The notes under the pieces: generated by a model
The model's database searches: none
The model's input: the letters and a program-made list of their open reading frames with translations, nothing else
Told to the model about the DNA's origin: nothing
Program-made: the position numbers and the translations under genes
Shown here: positions 32,802 to 44,219 of the stretch, one piece after another
Position numbering within the stretch: the stretch's first letter is position 1
Layout of the letters: the number at the start of each line of letters is the position of its first letter
Assembly (NCBI GenBank): GCA_036346405.1
Contig: CM070566.1
Location: 13,945,533 to 14,009,532 of the forward strand
Length of the DNA: 64,000 nt
Source of the DNA: Phyllostachys edulis
Lineage: Eukaryota; Streptophyta; Magnoliopsida; Poales; Poaceae
Direction of reading: 5' to 3'

Positions 32802-33905
32802 ATGACCGGGCCTAATAATCGTTCATGGGCTCGACAAGAGGAAGGGTCACCACCCCCACGTACTCGCTCAGCTTTCATGGATGAACTCTCTACACGAGGA
32901 GAGGGTGGTGAGCCCTCCCATCAGCAAAATCAACAAGATGGTCCACCAGAAGAAGTGCTTTCACCACCGCCCATTATGGCGGATGCCTTGGCTCAAATTA
33001 AAAGGAACCGCATGGATCAAACGTGGATTCTAGAGGCCATAGCCCGCAACACTTCTTCGACACCCAGACCATTGGGGCCACGAGCCCAAGGAGGACTCGC
33101 TGATTTTCAGCAAACTCATCCCCCGACCTTCTCCAGCACCGAAGACCCTATGGAGGCAGAGGACTGGCTCCACACCATAGAGAAGAAGTTGGTGATCACT
33201 CAATGCACCGGCATTGAGAGGGTTCTCTTCGCCAGCTATCAGCTGAAAGGCGCCGCAAGTGCATGGTGGGATAATTTCTCTGCCATGCAACCTGAGGGAC
33301 AAGTCCCGACTTGGGACAAGTTCCAAGCGGCCTTCTACGAAGCTCACATCCTAGAGGGTGTGTTAATGATCAAGCAACAACAGTTTCTTACCCTTAAGCA
33401 AGGGAAGAAGAGTGTCACGGAGTACTTGCACGAGTTCAACTTCTTGGCTCGTTATGCTCCAGATGATGTTTCTACTGATGCTCGTCGTCAGAGCCGGTTC
33501 ATTAATGTTCTGACGGACGAGATGCAGCTCGCTCTTGCTGTGCACGACTTCAAGAATTTCCAGCATATGGTCAATAAGGCCATCGTGGTGGAGCACAAGA
33601 GCATAGACTTGGATGAGTCGCGAAAGAGGAAGAGAGCCGCCCAAATGGCAGCAAGCGTCAGTTTCCCTCGTCCGCGCACCGGTCCACCCCTGGCACCTCG
33701 TGCCCAAGCTTTGGTGCCACCGAGGCCTCCCACGGCTACTCCACAGCGTTCTCCACCAGCGACACAGTAGCACAATGGGGGCAAAAGTTTCCAAAACAGT
33801 AGTGCTTTCAAGTCCAATGTCACTTATTTCCATTGTGGCCGCCTCGGCCACTATGCGCATGAATGCCTTGCGAGGCATTCCACGGCTCAACTCGCGACGA
33901 CGACG
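32802..33905 (+). pseudogene. gag: Element G gag, plus arm
   Basis: Starts MTGPNNRSWARQEEGSPPPR at 32802, right after GTGACAACAGG, a second splice-acceptor-like string. The capsid part (PTFSSTEDPMEAEDWLHTIE, SAWWDNFSAMQPEGQVPTW, KSVTEYLHEFNFLARYAPDD) is open until a TAG at 33768. In the same frame beyond it the zinc knuckle FHCGRLGHYAHEC appears, its first cysteine changed to tyrosine (VTYFHC). The sequence then flips strand. Apart from the stop this is the best preserved gag in the window. Confidence 0.85.
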
Positions 33906-34984
33906 ACATATGATTTCTAACGAGATTGAGCTGTCCGAAGTCGCTCACAGATGATACGAATTTGCTCTTCTGCATCCTCCACCATGGTTGGATCATAAAA
34001 TGATCTCTCCCCAGCTTCGGACCAATTCGAAGGTATCCTGCAAGCTCTCCCATACAATGCCTCGAAGGGTGACATCTGTATGCTTGATTGCAAACTATTG
34101 TTCTAGGAGAAATCTGCAAATAGCAAGTATTTTTTCCAATTCTTGCTATAGGAGAACACACATGCCTAGAGAAGGTCTTCCAAAATTTGATTCACCCTCT
34201 CGGTTTGTCCATCTGTTTGCAGGTGATAAGCGGAGCTGAATGATAGATTGGTCCCCATTACTTTATGCAAGCATTTCCAGAAATGGGATGTGAACTACGG
34301 ACCTCTACCTGAAACTATTACCAAGCACACCGTGGAGACAAACGATCCTCGCGATATAAAGCTCGGCTAGCTTGTCCCTGGTGTAGGTGGTCTTGACAGG
34401 AACGAAATGGGCGACTTTGGTCAAACGATCGACAATCACCCATATAGAATCCGATCCAGATTGAGTCCTTAGAAGTCCAGTGATGAAGTCCATACTGATT
34501 TCCTCCCACTTCCATTTTGGAATGGGCAAATGTTGGAGAGTACCCGCTGGTCTCACAAATGCTCAGCCTTGACTCTCTGGTATACATCGCACTCAGCAAC
34601 ATATTGTGCGATCTGCTTTTTCATTTGCCTCTTTTTCAGGTCTTGATACATCTTGGTGCTTCCGGGGTGAATGGAGAATTGAGAGTTGTGAGCTTCCTTG
34701 AGAATTAACTCTCTCAATTTACGGTCATGAGGCACCACCAAATGGTTTTCGAACCATAGGGTGCCTTGTGCATCTTCGGTGAAACATTTGGCCTTGCCTT
34801 GTTTTAGTTTCTCCCGAATTTGTGCAACTTTCATGTCAGTCTTCTGGGCTTCTTTGATCTGGTCCTCAAGTGTAAAATTCACACTGAGGGCAGCAAGAGA
34901 CCATTCTTCAATTATGTCCAGATGTAGACGTTGCAGTGCAACACACAAGCTTGCCGAAATTGGAGTTACCGATAAACAGTTGCA
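33906..34984 (-). pseudogene. Element G integrase
   Basis: On the minus strand the zinc-finger part (LKEAHNSQFSIHPGSTKMY, AECDVYQRVKAEHL) leads to the core: WKWEEISMDFITGLL, DSIWVIVDRLTKVAHFVPVK with the first aspartate kept. The segment with the second aspartate is degraded near 34310-34330. TDGQTERVNQ with the glutamate is kept near 34190, then QMSPFEALYGRAC, ending at TAQSR near 33930, where it meets the inverted gag. No chromodomain remains. Confidence 0.8.
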
Positions 34985-35460
34985 TTGAGATTTTCTGCTC
35001 AAGACATCGGCTACCACATTGGCTTTTCTTGGATGATAATGGAGTCCCAACTCATAATCTTTGATCAACTTGAGCCATCTTCTTTGCCTCAAGTTCAGAT
35101 CGGCTTGGGTGAAAATATATTTAAGACTCTTGTGGTCAGTGTAGATCTTGCAACGATTACCGATGAGGTAATGTCGCCAAATCTTCAGAGTATGTACTAC
35201 GGCTGTAAGCTCGAAGTCATTTGTGGGATAATTCACTTCGTGAGGTCTCAATTGCCTCGATGCATATGCCGCAACTTGGCCCTCTTAAATGAGCACACAA
35301 CCGAGCCCATGGCGAGATGCATCGCAGTATATATCGAAGCTCTTGTGAATATCAAGCAGGATGAGCACTAGAGGTTTGGTCAGACATTCTTTTAAGATCT
35401 GAAAGCTATGCTCACATTCCGCTGAACATTCAAACTTCTTTTCTTTCTTTAGAAGCTGGG
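34985..35460 (-). pseudogene. Element G RNase H
   Basis: Minus strand: FDIYCDASRHGLGCVLI, YPTNDFELTAVVHTLKIWRH, IYTDHKSLKYIFTQADLNLR and YHPRKANVVADVLSRK. All acidic positions (CDAS, FELT, TDHK, VADVLSR) are in place. One stop near 35285 separates the two halves. Confidence 0.85.
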
Positions 35461-36190
35461 TCATCGGCCTCGCAAGTTTTGAGAAATTCTGGATGAATCT
35501 ACGGTGATATCCCGCAAGTCCAAGAAAACTGCGAATGTCGGTGACGCTCTTGGGTTGTTTCCAGTCAAGGACATCCTGTACTTTGCTTGGATCAACAGTG
35601 ATACCGCCTTTGGATAGAATATGACCCAAGAAACTAACTTCATGAAGCCAAAACTCGCATTTGCTGAATTTGGCATAGAGCTGATGTTGATGAAGCTTTT
35701 CCAACACAAGTCGCAAGTGCCGCTCATGTTCTTCATCAGACTTGGAGTAGATAAGGATGTCATAAATAAATACAATGACAAACTGATCCAAATACTCCAT
35801 GAAAACCGAATTCATGATGTTCATGAAGTAAGCCAGAGCATTGGTTAGGCCGAATGACATAACAGTATACTCGTACAAGCCGTATCGAGTACAAAATGCT
35901 GTCTTCGGTATGTCTTCAGCTCTAACCTCAATTTGATGATAGCCCAATCATAAATCAATCTTGGAGAACACTTGAGCACCATTCAATTGATCGAACAAAT
36001 CATCAATTCGCAGGAGCGGATACATGTTCTTGACAGTGACTTCGTTCAACGAACGGTAGTCAACACATATCCGCAAACTCTTCTTAACGAATATAGCTCG
36101 ACCGAATAAAACCTTTATCTTGGAGTTCATTGAGTTGTTTTTTCAATTCTTCCAACTCATTGGGAGGCATCTGATCTGACCGTTTTGAAA
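35461..36190 (-). pseudogene. Element G reverse transcriptase with changed active site
   Basis: Minus strand: RICVDYRSLNEVTVKNMYPL, VFSKIDL, a stop, then GYHQIEVRAEDIPKTAFCTR and MSFGLTNALAYFMNIMNSVF. The catalytic box reads VFIYDILIYS instead of FIDD, so the first of the paired metal-binding aspartates is tyrosine. The thumb continues to WKQPKSVTDIRSFLGLAGYH. With that change the enzyme should be dead even without the stop. Confidence 0.85.
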
Positions 36191-36299
36191 TGGTAGCGAT
36201 CGAAAGTGCAATCTCAATGACGAACTCAACTTCTCGATCAGGGGCACGCCTGTGAATTCCTCAGGGAATACATCTGGATACATACCACTGGTACTTTTT

Positions 36300-36761
36300 C
36301 TAATTCAAGGGAAGTACTAGCCTCCAAAGCATAGAGATAAAAGAATTCCCCACTAAAGGTGCAAAAACGACTTGATTGCCATTTTCGCTTGTGACCGAAA
36401 TAGACCGTTGAGCACAATTGATTTGTCCCTGGGTTTTGGATAGCCAATCCATTCCTAATATCACATCAATACATACCGAAGTTATAACAATTAAGTTTGC
36501 TAAAAAGTTAACCCCTTGAATTTCCATTTTTATGTCCCGGCAGACTTGATCGGTTTGGAAAACCAATCCCGGCGACTGAATCTGATAAGGTGGATGAAGT
36601 GCATGCATCTCAAATTGATGGTGTGCAGCAAAAGACTTCTTGATGAATGAATGACATGCTCCCGAATCAAATAAGACAGCAGCTGGAAAAGAATTGACAA
36701 GGAGCGTACCCAAAATGATGTCGAGTGCGTCGTTCGCCTCCTCTCCAGTCACATGGTTCAC
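36300..36761 (-). pseudogene. Element G aspartic protease
   Basis: An open minus-strand frame carries VLFDSGACHSFIKKSF (DSGA coded at 36657-36668) and IDVILGMDWLSKTQGQINCA. The domain looks complete. It lies between gag and reverse transcriptase in the order normal for Tekay elements. Confidence 0.85.
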
Positions 36762-37894
36762 TCGGCCACGTGCAGGGACTTGAGGTAGATGCTACCATTG
36801 GAGGTGGTGAGGGTCTTGTCGGAGCTGGTGGTGGTGTAGGAGCTTGATAAGTCCGGGGCATTCCACATTGCAAGTGACATTGTACTTGAAAGTGTTGCTG
36901 TTTTGGGAACTTTTGCCCCCATTGCGCTACTGTGCCGCTGGTGGAGAAGGCCGTGGAGTCGCCGTGGGAGGCCTTGGTGGCACCGAAGCTTGGGCACGAG
37001 GTGCCGGGGGCGGTCCGGTGTGCGGACTAGGGAAACTGACACTTGCTGCCATTTGGGTGGCTCTCTTCCTCTTCCTCGACTCATCCAAGGCTATGCTCTT
37101 GTGCTCCACCACGATGGCCTTGTTGACCATATGCTGGAAATTCTTGAAGTCATGCACAGCAAGAGCGAGCTGCATGTCCTCTGTCAGGTCATTGATGAAC
37201 CGGCTCTGATGGCGGGCATCAGTAGAAACATCATCTAGACCATAACGAGCCAAGAAGTTGAACTCGTGCAGGTACTCCGTGACACTCTTCTTCCCTTGCT
37301 TAAGGGCAAGAAACTGCTGCTGCTTGATCACTAACACACCCTTAGGGATGTGAGCCTCGCGGAAGGCCGCTTGGAACTCGTCTGAAGTCGGGACTCGTCC
37401 CTCAGGTTGCATGGCGGAGAAATTATCCCACCATGCACTTGTGACACCTTCTAGCTGATAGTTGGCGATGAGAACCCTCTTAATGCCGGTGTATTGAGCA
37501 ATCGCCAACTTCTTCTCTATGGTACGGAGCCAGTCCTTCGCCTCCATAGGGTCTTCGATGCTGGAGAAGGCCGAGGGATGAGTTCACTGAAAATCAGCGA
37601 GTCCTCCTTGAGCTCGTGGCCCCGATGGTCTGGGTGTCAAAGAAGTGTTGCGGGCTATGCCTCTAGAATCCACGTTTGATCCGTGTGGTTCCTTTCAATT
37701 TGAACCAAGACCTCTGCCATAGTGGGCGATGGTGGAAGCACTTCTTTCAGTGGACCACCGTGTTGACTTTGCTAATGGGAGGGCTCACCACCCTCTCCTC
37801 GTGTAGAGAGCTCATCCATGAAAGCTGAGCGAGTACGTGGAGGTGGTGACCCTTTCTCTTGTCGAGCCCGTGAACGAGTGTTAGGCCCGGTCAT
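36762..37894 (-). pseudogene. gag: Element G gag, minus arm
   Basis: The minus-strand ATG at 37894 starts MTGPNTRSRARQEKGSPPPR. Capsid motifs run MEAKDWLRTIEKKLAIAQYT, SAWWDNFSAMQPEGRVPTSD, KSVTEYLHEFNFLARYGLDD. The zinc knuckle expected near 36850 is replaced by unrelated proline-rich text, so nucleocapsid function is lost. A frameshift lies near 37560. It pairs with the plus arm. Confidence 0.8.
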
Positions 37895-38230
37895 CCTGTT
37901 GTCACATGGATGGTTGGAGGATAGACTAAGGATACACCCAATTGAGTGTGATTGATACTTTGGGACAACAAGTAGAACATCTAAACTAGCATGCAAAATG
38001 GCAAAAGTATCCACAAAAATTAACACCAAATGAAAACACAGAGGCACCAAGGCCAACAAACGATCCATTGAAGCAATTCATAGTTTTCCGGTTACAATTA
38101 CATCCATGTAAGCCCGTAGGTGAATGATAATTGCCCGAAACAAAAGTATTTGCAACTGCTAGCTTATTACATGAATCTAGAGATACATGCTCACTGGACA
38201 CATGTCCGGACAGTGAGCTCACTACACTAA

Positions 38231-38961
38231 TCTATCTATGTTCTCGGTCAAAGTTCACCGGGAACTCGTCCAGAAGATGATATCTAGGCGATCCTGTGTC
38301 ATCAGGGTCCTCTGGATTAGTGAGGCGCAAGGGTGACTACTCATCTATAACATGATTTTCTACTTCGGGGAGTCAAAACTCCGGTGGTGCAGACAGATAT
38401 GGGGAAACCTCGTTTGCGCTGTATACAACACGACGGTCAACAAGCCCCATGTTGTACAAATGCAGAAGACCCCCTTGTGCCGTTATAAGATGACGTCGGG
38501 TCTCCCATAGCTCACGTATGGTGCAACGGTGAACTTGGTTCATGATGTGAACCAACCTCGCTAGTTGCCTCACTTGGGGATCTTCCCCGTACTGAAATTC
38601 TGGCAAACGTGTCCACATCCGCGCCATGTGCTTGCATAGGAAAATGGTCATATGGTGGTTGAGACAACTCCATTAAATCGTAACGAAGACGGCTCATAGC
38701 CATATGAGCCACTTTCTGCAATGCCATGGCCTCGGAAGTGCCACGTGCTTGAAAACGGTATGGAATGCTCCCCGTAACTTGTCTAGCAATGATGTGGATC
38801 ATGGTCTGATAGTCTTCCATTCCCAGCCCTCTGTCTTGATCGTAGATGGAGTAGGTTGGCTGATAGGTGAAGTTTGCTCTCCACATCATGTCTCTAAGTA
38901 GTGCCGGCTATCCGTCCACATCTTGCGCGTGGGTTTCCTTGACAAGATACTGGTGATTCAT
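38231..38961 (-). pseudogene. ORF0 upstream of gag, element G minus arm
   Basis: The minus-strand ATG at 38961 follows CTTGTCCTTAG. It reads MNHQYLVKETHAQDVDG, then DMMWRANFTYQPTYSIYDQD, IPYRFQARGTSEAMALQKVA, and closes NFDREHR at 38231. Frameshifts near 38600 and 38340 break it. The central part keeps an open frame of 125 codons and matches the plus arm at about nine residues in ten. Confidence 0.7.
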
Positions 38962-39084
38962 CTAAGGACAAGAAGGGCAAGGTAAGTTAGTTTTGCAAAT
39001 CAAAACAAGAATCATGTGAGGAAAGATACTAAGATAGATGAGGAATAAAAGATATCCTAACTTAACTTTCTGAAATAACTAAAT

Positions 39085-41134
39085 TCGGTGAACAATAACC
39101 GATTTGAATTAATTTGGATTTTCCTAAAAACTGAGATTCAAACTTTCATAACTTTCACATACTAACTCCAAAAGGAATAATTCTTTCACCTAAATTCATG
39201 CATTTTTGAGCAATTTGAGTTTTGAGGAATTTCTCGGTGTTTATCGATGTCGTTAATTCTATAGATTCTGAAGTAATTGATATTGACTCGTACGCCACCG
39301 AGAGTGAGCAACTGAACTACTAGCAAGGCAAGCATCATTTGAACCTTCTTTTGCATCATATTTGATTCTAGTTTTTGATAAGTCAGTGCAATGATAATTG
39401 CTTGCATGCTATTTTTGCTATGTCGCTATTTTTGTGATGTGTAGTTAGTTATATCCTATTCATTGAGGTTATTCTTGAATTATTCCAGTATCAAGAAGCT
39501 TAAGTTAGGTTGTGTGAAATATATTGTACGAAATTGCTTAGCCATGCAAGTTTAGATACGGTAGACTGATTGTCGGGAAAACCCGACAATTAGGGGAGAC
39601 ACAAACTTGCTTATCTTCTTTTTATTCCAGATCTTTGTATATGTTTTATGAGTTAACTTTGTCATTTTAAGAGAGTTTTGTGGTCTGGACAAGTGATTGC
39701 TAGTGAGGGTGCCTGGGATCGGGTATGTGGTTGACTTGTTCGGACCAACAAGGACCAAACTTTGGTAACACGTCGTTAATTCAAGTAAAACTCGTGCTTC
39801 CGCACGCGGGTTGGGAGCTGCTTGGTCAAGTAGGGGGAAGGTTTTGATTGAGTTGGGTTCCAGGTGGTGTGAGGATATTTGTGTTCAATCATTTGTTCGT
39901 AGGAGTCGATGTAATTTTCTATAGTTCGTATGGGAGCACCATTTTTCTTTATTTACATTGCATCGGTATAACCAACATAACTTGCGAGCCCACTTAGCAA
40001 ATGCTATCAGTCATTTGTACTAAGTTAGGGGTTCATCTCGCAAGGGGGACCTGGCTCAATACCACATTCTTGCCGAAAAGTACAGAATCTCGATTTCCCC
40101 AACCGGCATACCTATGTAAGTGTGTCATTATTCGGAGGCATCCGGAGGCTTATGGGCTAGTTGAATCGTGTGGGTAAAGTAGTACACCTCTGTAGAGATA
40201 AATCTATTCGAATAGCCGTGTCCACAGTTATGGACGATCGCTTGAGTTCGAGAGTTACTTTTGTTAGACTTTGAATTAAAAATTGTGGGTACAACTTGAT
40301 ATTCGGCATGAACGGGTGTCCGTGCATGTTTATGTATCAAAGTGGGCTGCCACTTTGGTTTTTGTTTGATTCATTTATTTATCAATATATTACTTTATCA
40401 CATTATTTAGATCTACTTCAAATCTGTTTTTAAATTGGCAATTGATAAACTAGTATGTGTAGGTTAAAAATTGTTGCGTTTTTTTTCAAAACTAAAGCCA
40501 CTAATGCTATCCTTTGAATCTCCATCATGCATAAAACTTGCGAGTAAAGTTTTGTACTTAAGCTGCAATGTTCAAGTGAGGAAGACTTCGAGCCCGATGA
40601 GCTCGTTAGTGTTGATTTAGGCGACACTGACGTGTAGTGCTATTATTTAACTCCCAATTGGTTGCCGATGGGTTATGTGCATACCTTGTTGGACTTTTGG
40701 TTTATTTACTTTGATTTCGCTGCTACTTATTGTCTCATTTGAATTTGGCCGGTCGGCCATTATGTAATAGTTGTAGACTTAACTATATCGATGTATATCT
40801 TTTGGATTATCTATGTATGAATGTGTATGACTTTGTATGACGTTGAATGAGAGTATGGGCATGTTGGTCGTTGATCTTGGGAGCCAACATGATCTCATAC
40901 TCAGTGTAATGAATTCCATTTTAACTCACTAAGTGTAGTCTTGGAATATTTAGAGAACCGATCATCATGTAGTGCTCGTAGAGGAGCAGCACGCATGATC
41001 GCCGGGGCTATAGTTCGAGCAAGGCCTCTCACTTAGATGGAGGTAAGTTGGAATCTATTTACTTAAGGCCCAGAGTTATTCCTATAAGACCGGGAAGGCC
41101 TCGGTCTTACGGGAATAACAAGGTGGTCCTCACA
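39085..41134 (+). repeat. Element H LTR, plus copy (5' truncated)
   Basis: Ends GGTCCTCACA followed by a primer binding site. The text ATAACTTTCACATACTAACTCC near 39146 resembles the AT-rich part of other Tekay LTRs. The start (TGTAAC or TGTCAC) is missing: at about 39085 it joins the leader of element G. From 39753 on it matches the inverted LTR at 45220-46496. Confidence 0.75.
39569..39590 (+). repeat. Perfect hairpin in the H LTR
   Basis: ATTGTCGGG and CCCGACAAT form a perfect 9-bp stem around an AAAA loop. It is followed by TTAGGGGAGAC. The partner LTR(-) is truncated before this point, so conservation cannot be tested here. Confidence 0.7.
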
Positions 41135-41138
41135 ATGT

Positions 41139-41150
41139 TGGTATCAGAGC
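41139..41150 (+). other. Element H primer binding site, plus arm
   Basis: TGGTATCAGAGC, a perfect match to the initiator methionine tRNA site, four bases after the LTR end. Confidence 0.9.
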
Positions 41151-41344
41151 CATACTGACTTTAGGTTAGAAATAGCGCGGGCATTTAAGTTTAGCAAGTC
41201 CCTTGGTCGATATTATTTTCAAACTATCAAATTAATTTTAGAAAGTTAATTTATGAATATCTTTTATTCCTCATCCATCTTAGTATCATTCTCTTACCCT
41301 ACTCATTTGGTTTGCAAACTAACTCATCTTGCCCTTGTCCTTAG

Positions 41345-42128
41345 ATTAGTCATCAGTACCTTGTCAAGGAGACCCAAGCGGAGAATGTTGATGATGGATA
41401 TCCGACATCGCTCAGAGATATGATGTGGAGAGCTAACTTCACATATCAATCAGTGTACTCAATCTAGCGACACAACAGAGGACCAGACATGGAGGAATAC
41501 TTGGCAGTGATCAATATCATTGCCAGATGCGTGACAGGGAGTATCCCATACGGGTTCCAGGCACGTGGCACCTCTGAGGCCACGACATTGCATGCAGTGG
41601 CTCGTGTGGCCATGAGCCATATTCGTCATGACTTGACGGAGTTAGCTCAGTTGCCATACGACCATTTTCCTATGCAAGCACGTGGCGCAGAAGTGAACAC
41701 TTTTACCAGTATTTAGTATGGCGAAGATCATCATGGATTAGATCCACCGTTGCACTATGCATGAGTTATGGGAGATGCGGCGTCGTCTCATTGTGGCTCA
41801 AGAGCATCTGCAACCCATATGTAACATGGGGCTTGTGGACCGGTATGTGCTGTATGGGGAGAACGAGATCTCCCCATATGCTTCTACATCACTAGAGTAC
41901 CGTCTTCCCAAAGTGGGAGGGCAAGTACCCAATCATGGACCAAGACGTCAAGCTCACATGTCGGTGGGATTCCCTCGTACTCAAAGGACGGAGCCCGTAG
42001 GAGGACACATCATTAATATAAGATCCCCTCTGCGTCTCAACAACCCGTTGGACCCCGATGACACAGGATCACTCGGATATCATCTTTTGGATGAGTTCCT
42101 GGTGAACTTAGATCGGGAAGATAGATAG
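41345..42128 (+). pseudogene. ORF0 upstream of gag, element H plus arm
   Basis: Begins after CTTGTCCTTAG, but the ATG is changed to ATT. Text continues SHQYLVKETQAENV, DMMWRANFTYQSVYS, a stop, then VTGSIPYGFQARGTSEATTL and closes YHLLDEFLVNLDREDR at 42128. Part of the middle is deleted near 41720-41755. It is the same family as the G ORF0, with a longer C-terminal part (HGPRRQAHMSVGFPRTQRTE). Confidence 0.7.
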
Positions 42129-42495
42129 AGCGTTAACGTAGTGGCGTGAACTCGCTGTCCGGATATGAGTTCAGCGAGCATGTATCTTTAAATTCTTGTA
42201 ATAAGGTCGTAGTTTTTGAACTCTTGAAGTATTGTTGCAAAAACTTTTGTTTCGAGCGATTGCCATTCGTTTACGAGTGTGGATGAATGTAATTGTACCG
42301 AAAAACTATGATTTGCTTTAATGGATCTTATGTTGGCCTTTGTGCCTTTGTGTCAACATTTGGTGTTAAGTTTTTGTACATTTTATTGTCGTGTTGCATG
42401 ATAGTTTAAATTACTCTCCTTACTGTCCAGAAAGTCATTCACATTCATTTGAGTGTATCCTTAGTCTGTTCTCTAACCATCCGTGTGACAACAGG

Positions 42496-43201
42496 ATGGC
42501 AGGGCCTAACAATCGTTTAAGGGCTCAACAACAAGAGGAAGGATCACCATCCCACCACATACTTGCTCTACTACTATGGATGAGCTCTACGCAGAGGGAG
42601 AGGGTGGTGAGCCTTCCCATCGTCAAAATCAACAAGGCGGTCCGTCGGAAGAAGTGCTTTCACCGCCACCCACAATGGCAAAGGTCTTAGCCCAGATTGA
42701 AAGGAACCGCATGGATCAAACGTGGATTCTAGAGGCCATTGCCTGCAACATTTCCCCAACTCCCAAATCGGCCGGAGGAGCCACCACTCATTGTACACAC
42801 GGTGGACTCGCTAATTTTTAGCGAACCAATCCCTCGACTTTCTCCAGCTCCATAGATCATATGGAGGCCGAAGACTAGCTCAGGGCCATAGAGAAGAAGC
42901 TGGCGATCGCTCAGTGCACCGGTACTAAGAGGCTCCTATTCGCCAGCTACCAGCTGGAAGGTGCCACAAGTGGGTGGTGGGATAATTTTTCCGCCATGCA
43001 ACCCAATGGAGATCTTCCAACGTGGAACGAGTTTAAAGCGGCCTTCTGTGAGGCTCATATTCCGGAGGGTGTCAGATCATCAAGCAGTAACAGTTCCTTG
43101 CCCTAACTAAAGCAGGGGAAGAAGAGCGTTACAGAGTATTTACACAAGTTCAACTTCTTGGCTCGTTATGCTCCTGACGATGTAGATGCCCGCCGTCAGA
43201 G
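42496..43201 (+). pseudogene. gag: Element H gag, plus arm (truncated)
   Basis: Starts MAGPNNRLRAQQQEEG at 42496, right after GTGACAACAGG. It continues through QNQQGGPSEEVLSPPPTMAK, several stops, and FASYQLEGATSGWWDNFSAM to LARYAPDDVDARRQS, where the strand flips. The zinc knuckle and everything after are absent. Confidence 0.75.
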
Positions 43202-43849
43202 CATTCCTGAAGTCGTGCACAACAAGAGCTCACTACATCTCCTCATCAAGCTGTTGATGAACCGGCTCTGATGGCGGGCATGTGTATAGACATTGTCAGG
43301 AGCATAATGAGCCAAGAAGTTGAACTCGTGTAAATACTCCGTAACGCTCTTCTTCCCCTGCTTCAGGGCAAGGAACTGTTGCTGCTTGATGATCATCACA
43401 CCCTCCGGAATATGAGCCTCTCAGTGTCGGTGCACTGAGCGATCGCCAGTTCTCTATGGCCCTGAGCCAGTCTTCGGCCTCCATAGGATCTTTGAAGCTG
43501 GAGAAAGTCGGGGGATTGGTTCGCTGAAAATCAACGAGTCCCTCGTGTGTACGATGAGTGGTGGCTCCTCCGGCCGGTCCGGGAGTCGGGGAAGTGTTAC
43601 GGGCAATGGCCTCCAGAATCCGTGTTTGATCCATGCAGTTCCTTTCAATCTGGGCTAAGACCTCTGCCATTGTGGGTGGTGGTGGAAGTACTTCTTCCGA
43701 TGGACCGCCTTGCTGATTTTGACGATGGGAAGGCTCACCACCCTCTCCCTGTGCGTAGAGCTGATCCATAGTAGCAGAGCGAGTACGTGGTGGGGTGGTG
43801 ATCCTTCCTCTTGCTGTTGAGCCCTTGAACGTGTGTTAGGCCCTGCCAT
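43202..43849 (-). pseudogene. gag: Element H gag, minus arm (truncated)
   Basis: The minus-strand ATG at 43849 starts MAGPNTRSRAQQQEEGSPP. It reads DQLYAQGEGGEPSHRQNQQG and EAEDWLRAIENW, then jumps over part of the capsid to MIIKQQQFLALKQGKKSVTE and RHQSRFINSL. The missing capsid piece (about 190 bp near 43425, with the WWDNF motif) is present in the plus arm, so the arms carry different deletions. Confidence 0.75.
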
Positions 43850-44219
43850 CCTGTTGTCACGATGGTTAGAGAATAGGCTAAGGATATACTCAAATGAGTG
43901 TGAATGACTTTCTGGACAATAAGGAGAATAATTTAAACTATCATGCAACACGACAATAAAATGTACAAAAACTTAACACCAAATGATGACACAAAGGCAC
44001 AAAGGCTAACATAAGATCCATTAAAGTAAATCATAGTTTTTTTTATACAATTACATTCATCCACACCCGTAAATGAATGGCAATCTAATCGCCCGAAACA
44101 AACGTTTTTGAAACAATACTTCAAGAGTTCAACAACTACTACCTTATTACAAGAATTTAAGGATACATGCTCGCTGAACTCGTATCTGAACAGCGAGCTC
44201 ATGCCACTACGTTAACGCT

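Larger units (their letters stand above)
31698..39084. mobile_element. Element G: Tekay-type element folded back on itself
   Basis: A plus-strand ORF0 and gag (31773-33905) meet a minus-strand integrase to ORF0 unit (33906-38961) tail to tail. The arms 31698-33905 and about 36850-39084 are inverted copies of leader, ORF0 and gag, differing at roughly one residue in ten. Neither end has its own LTR: the left end joins a Reina LTR and the right end an H LTR. The plus arm stops just after the gag zinc knuckle. Confidence 0.75.
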
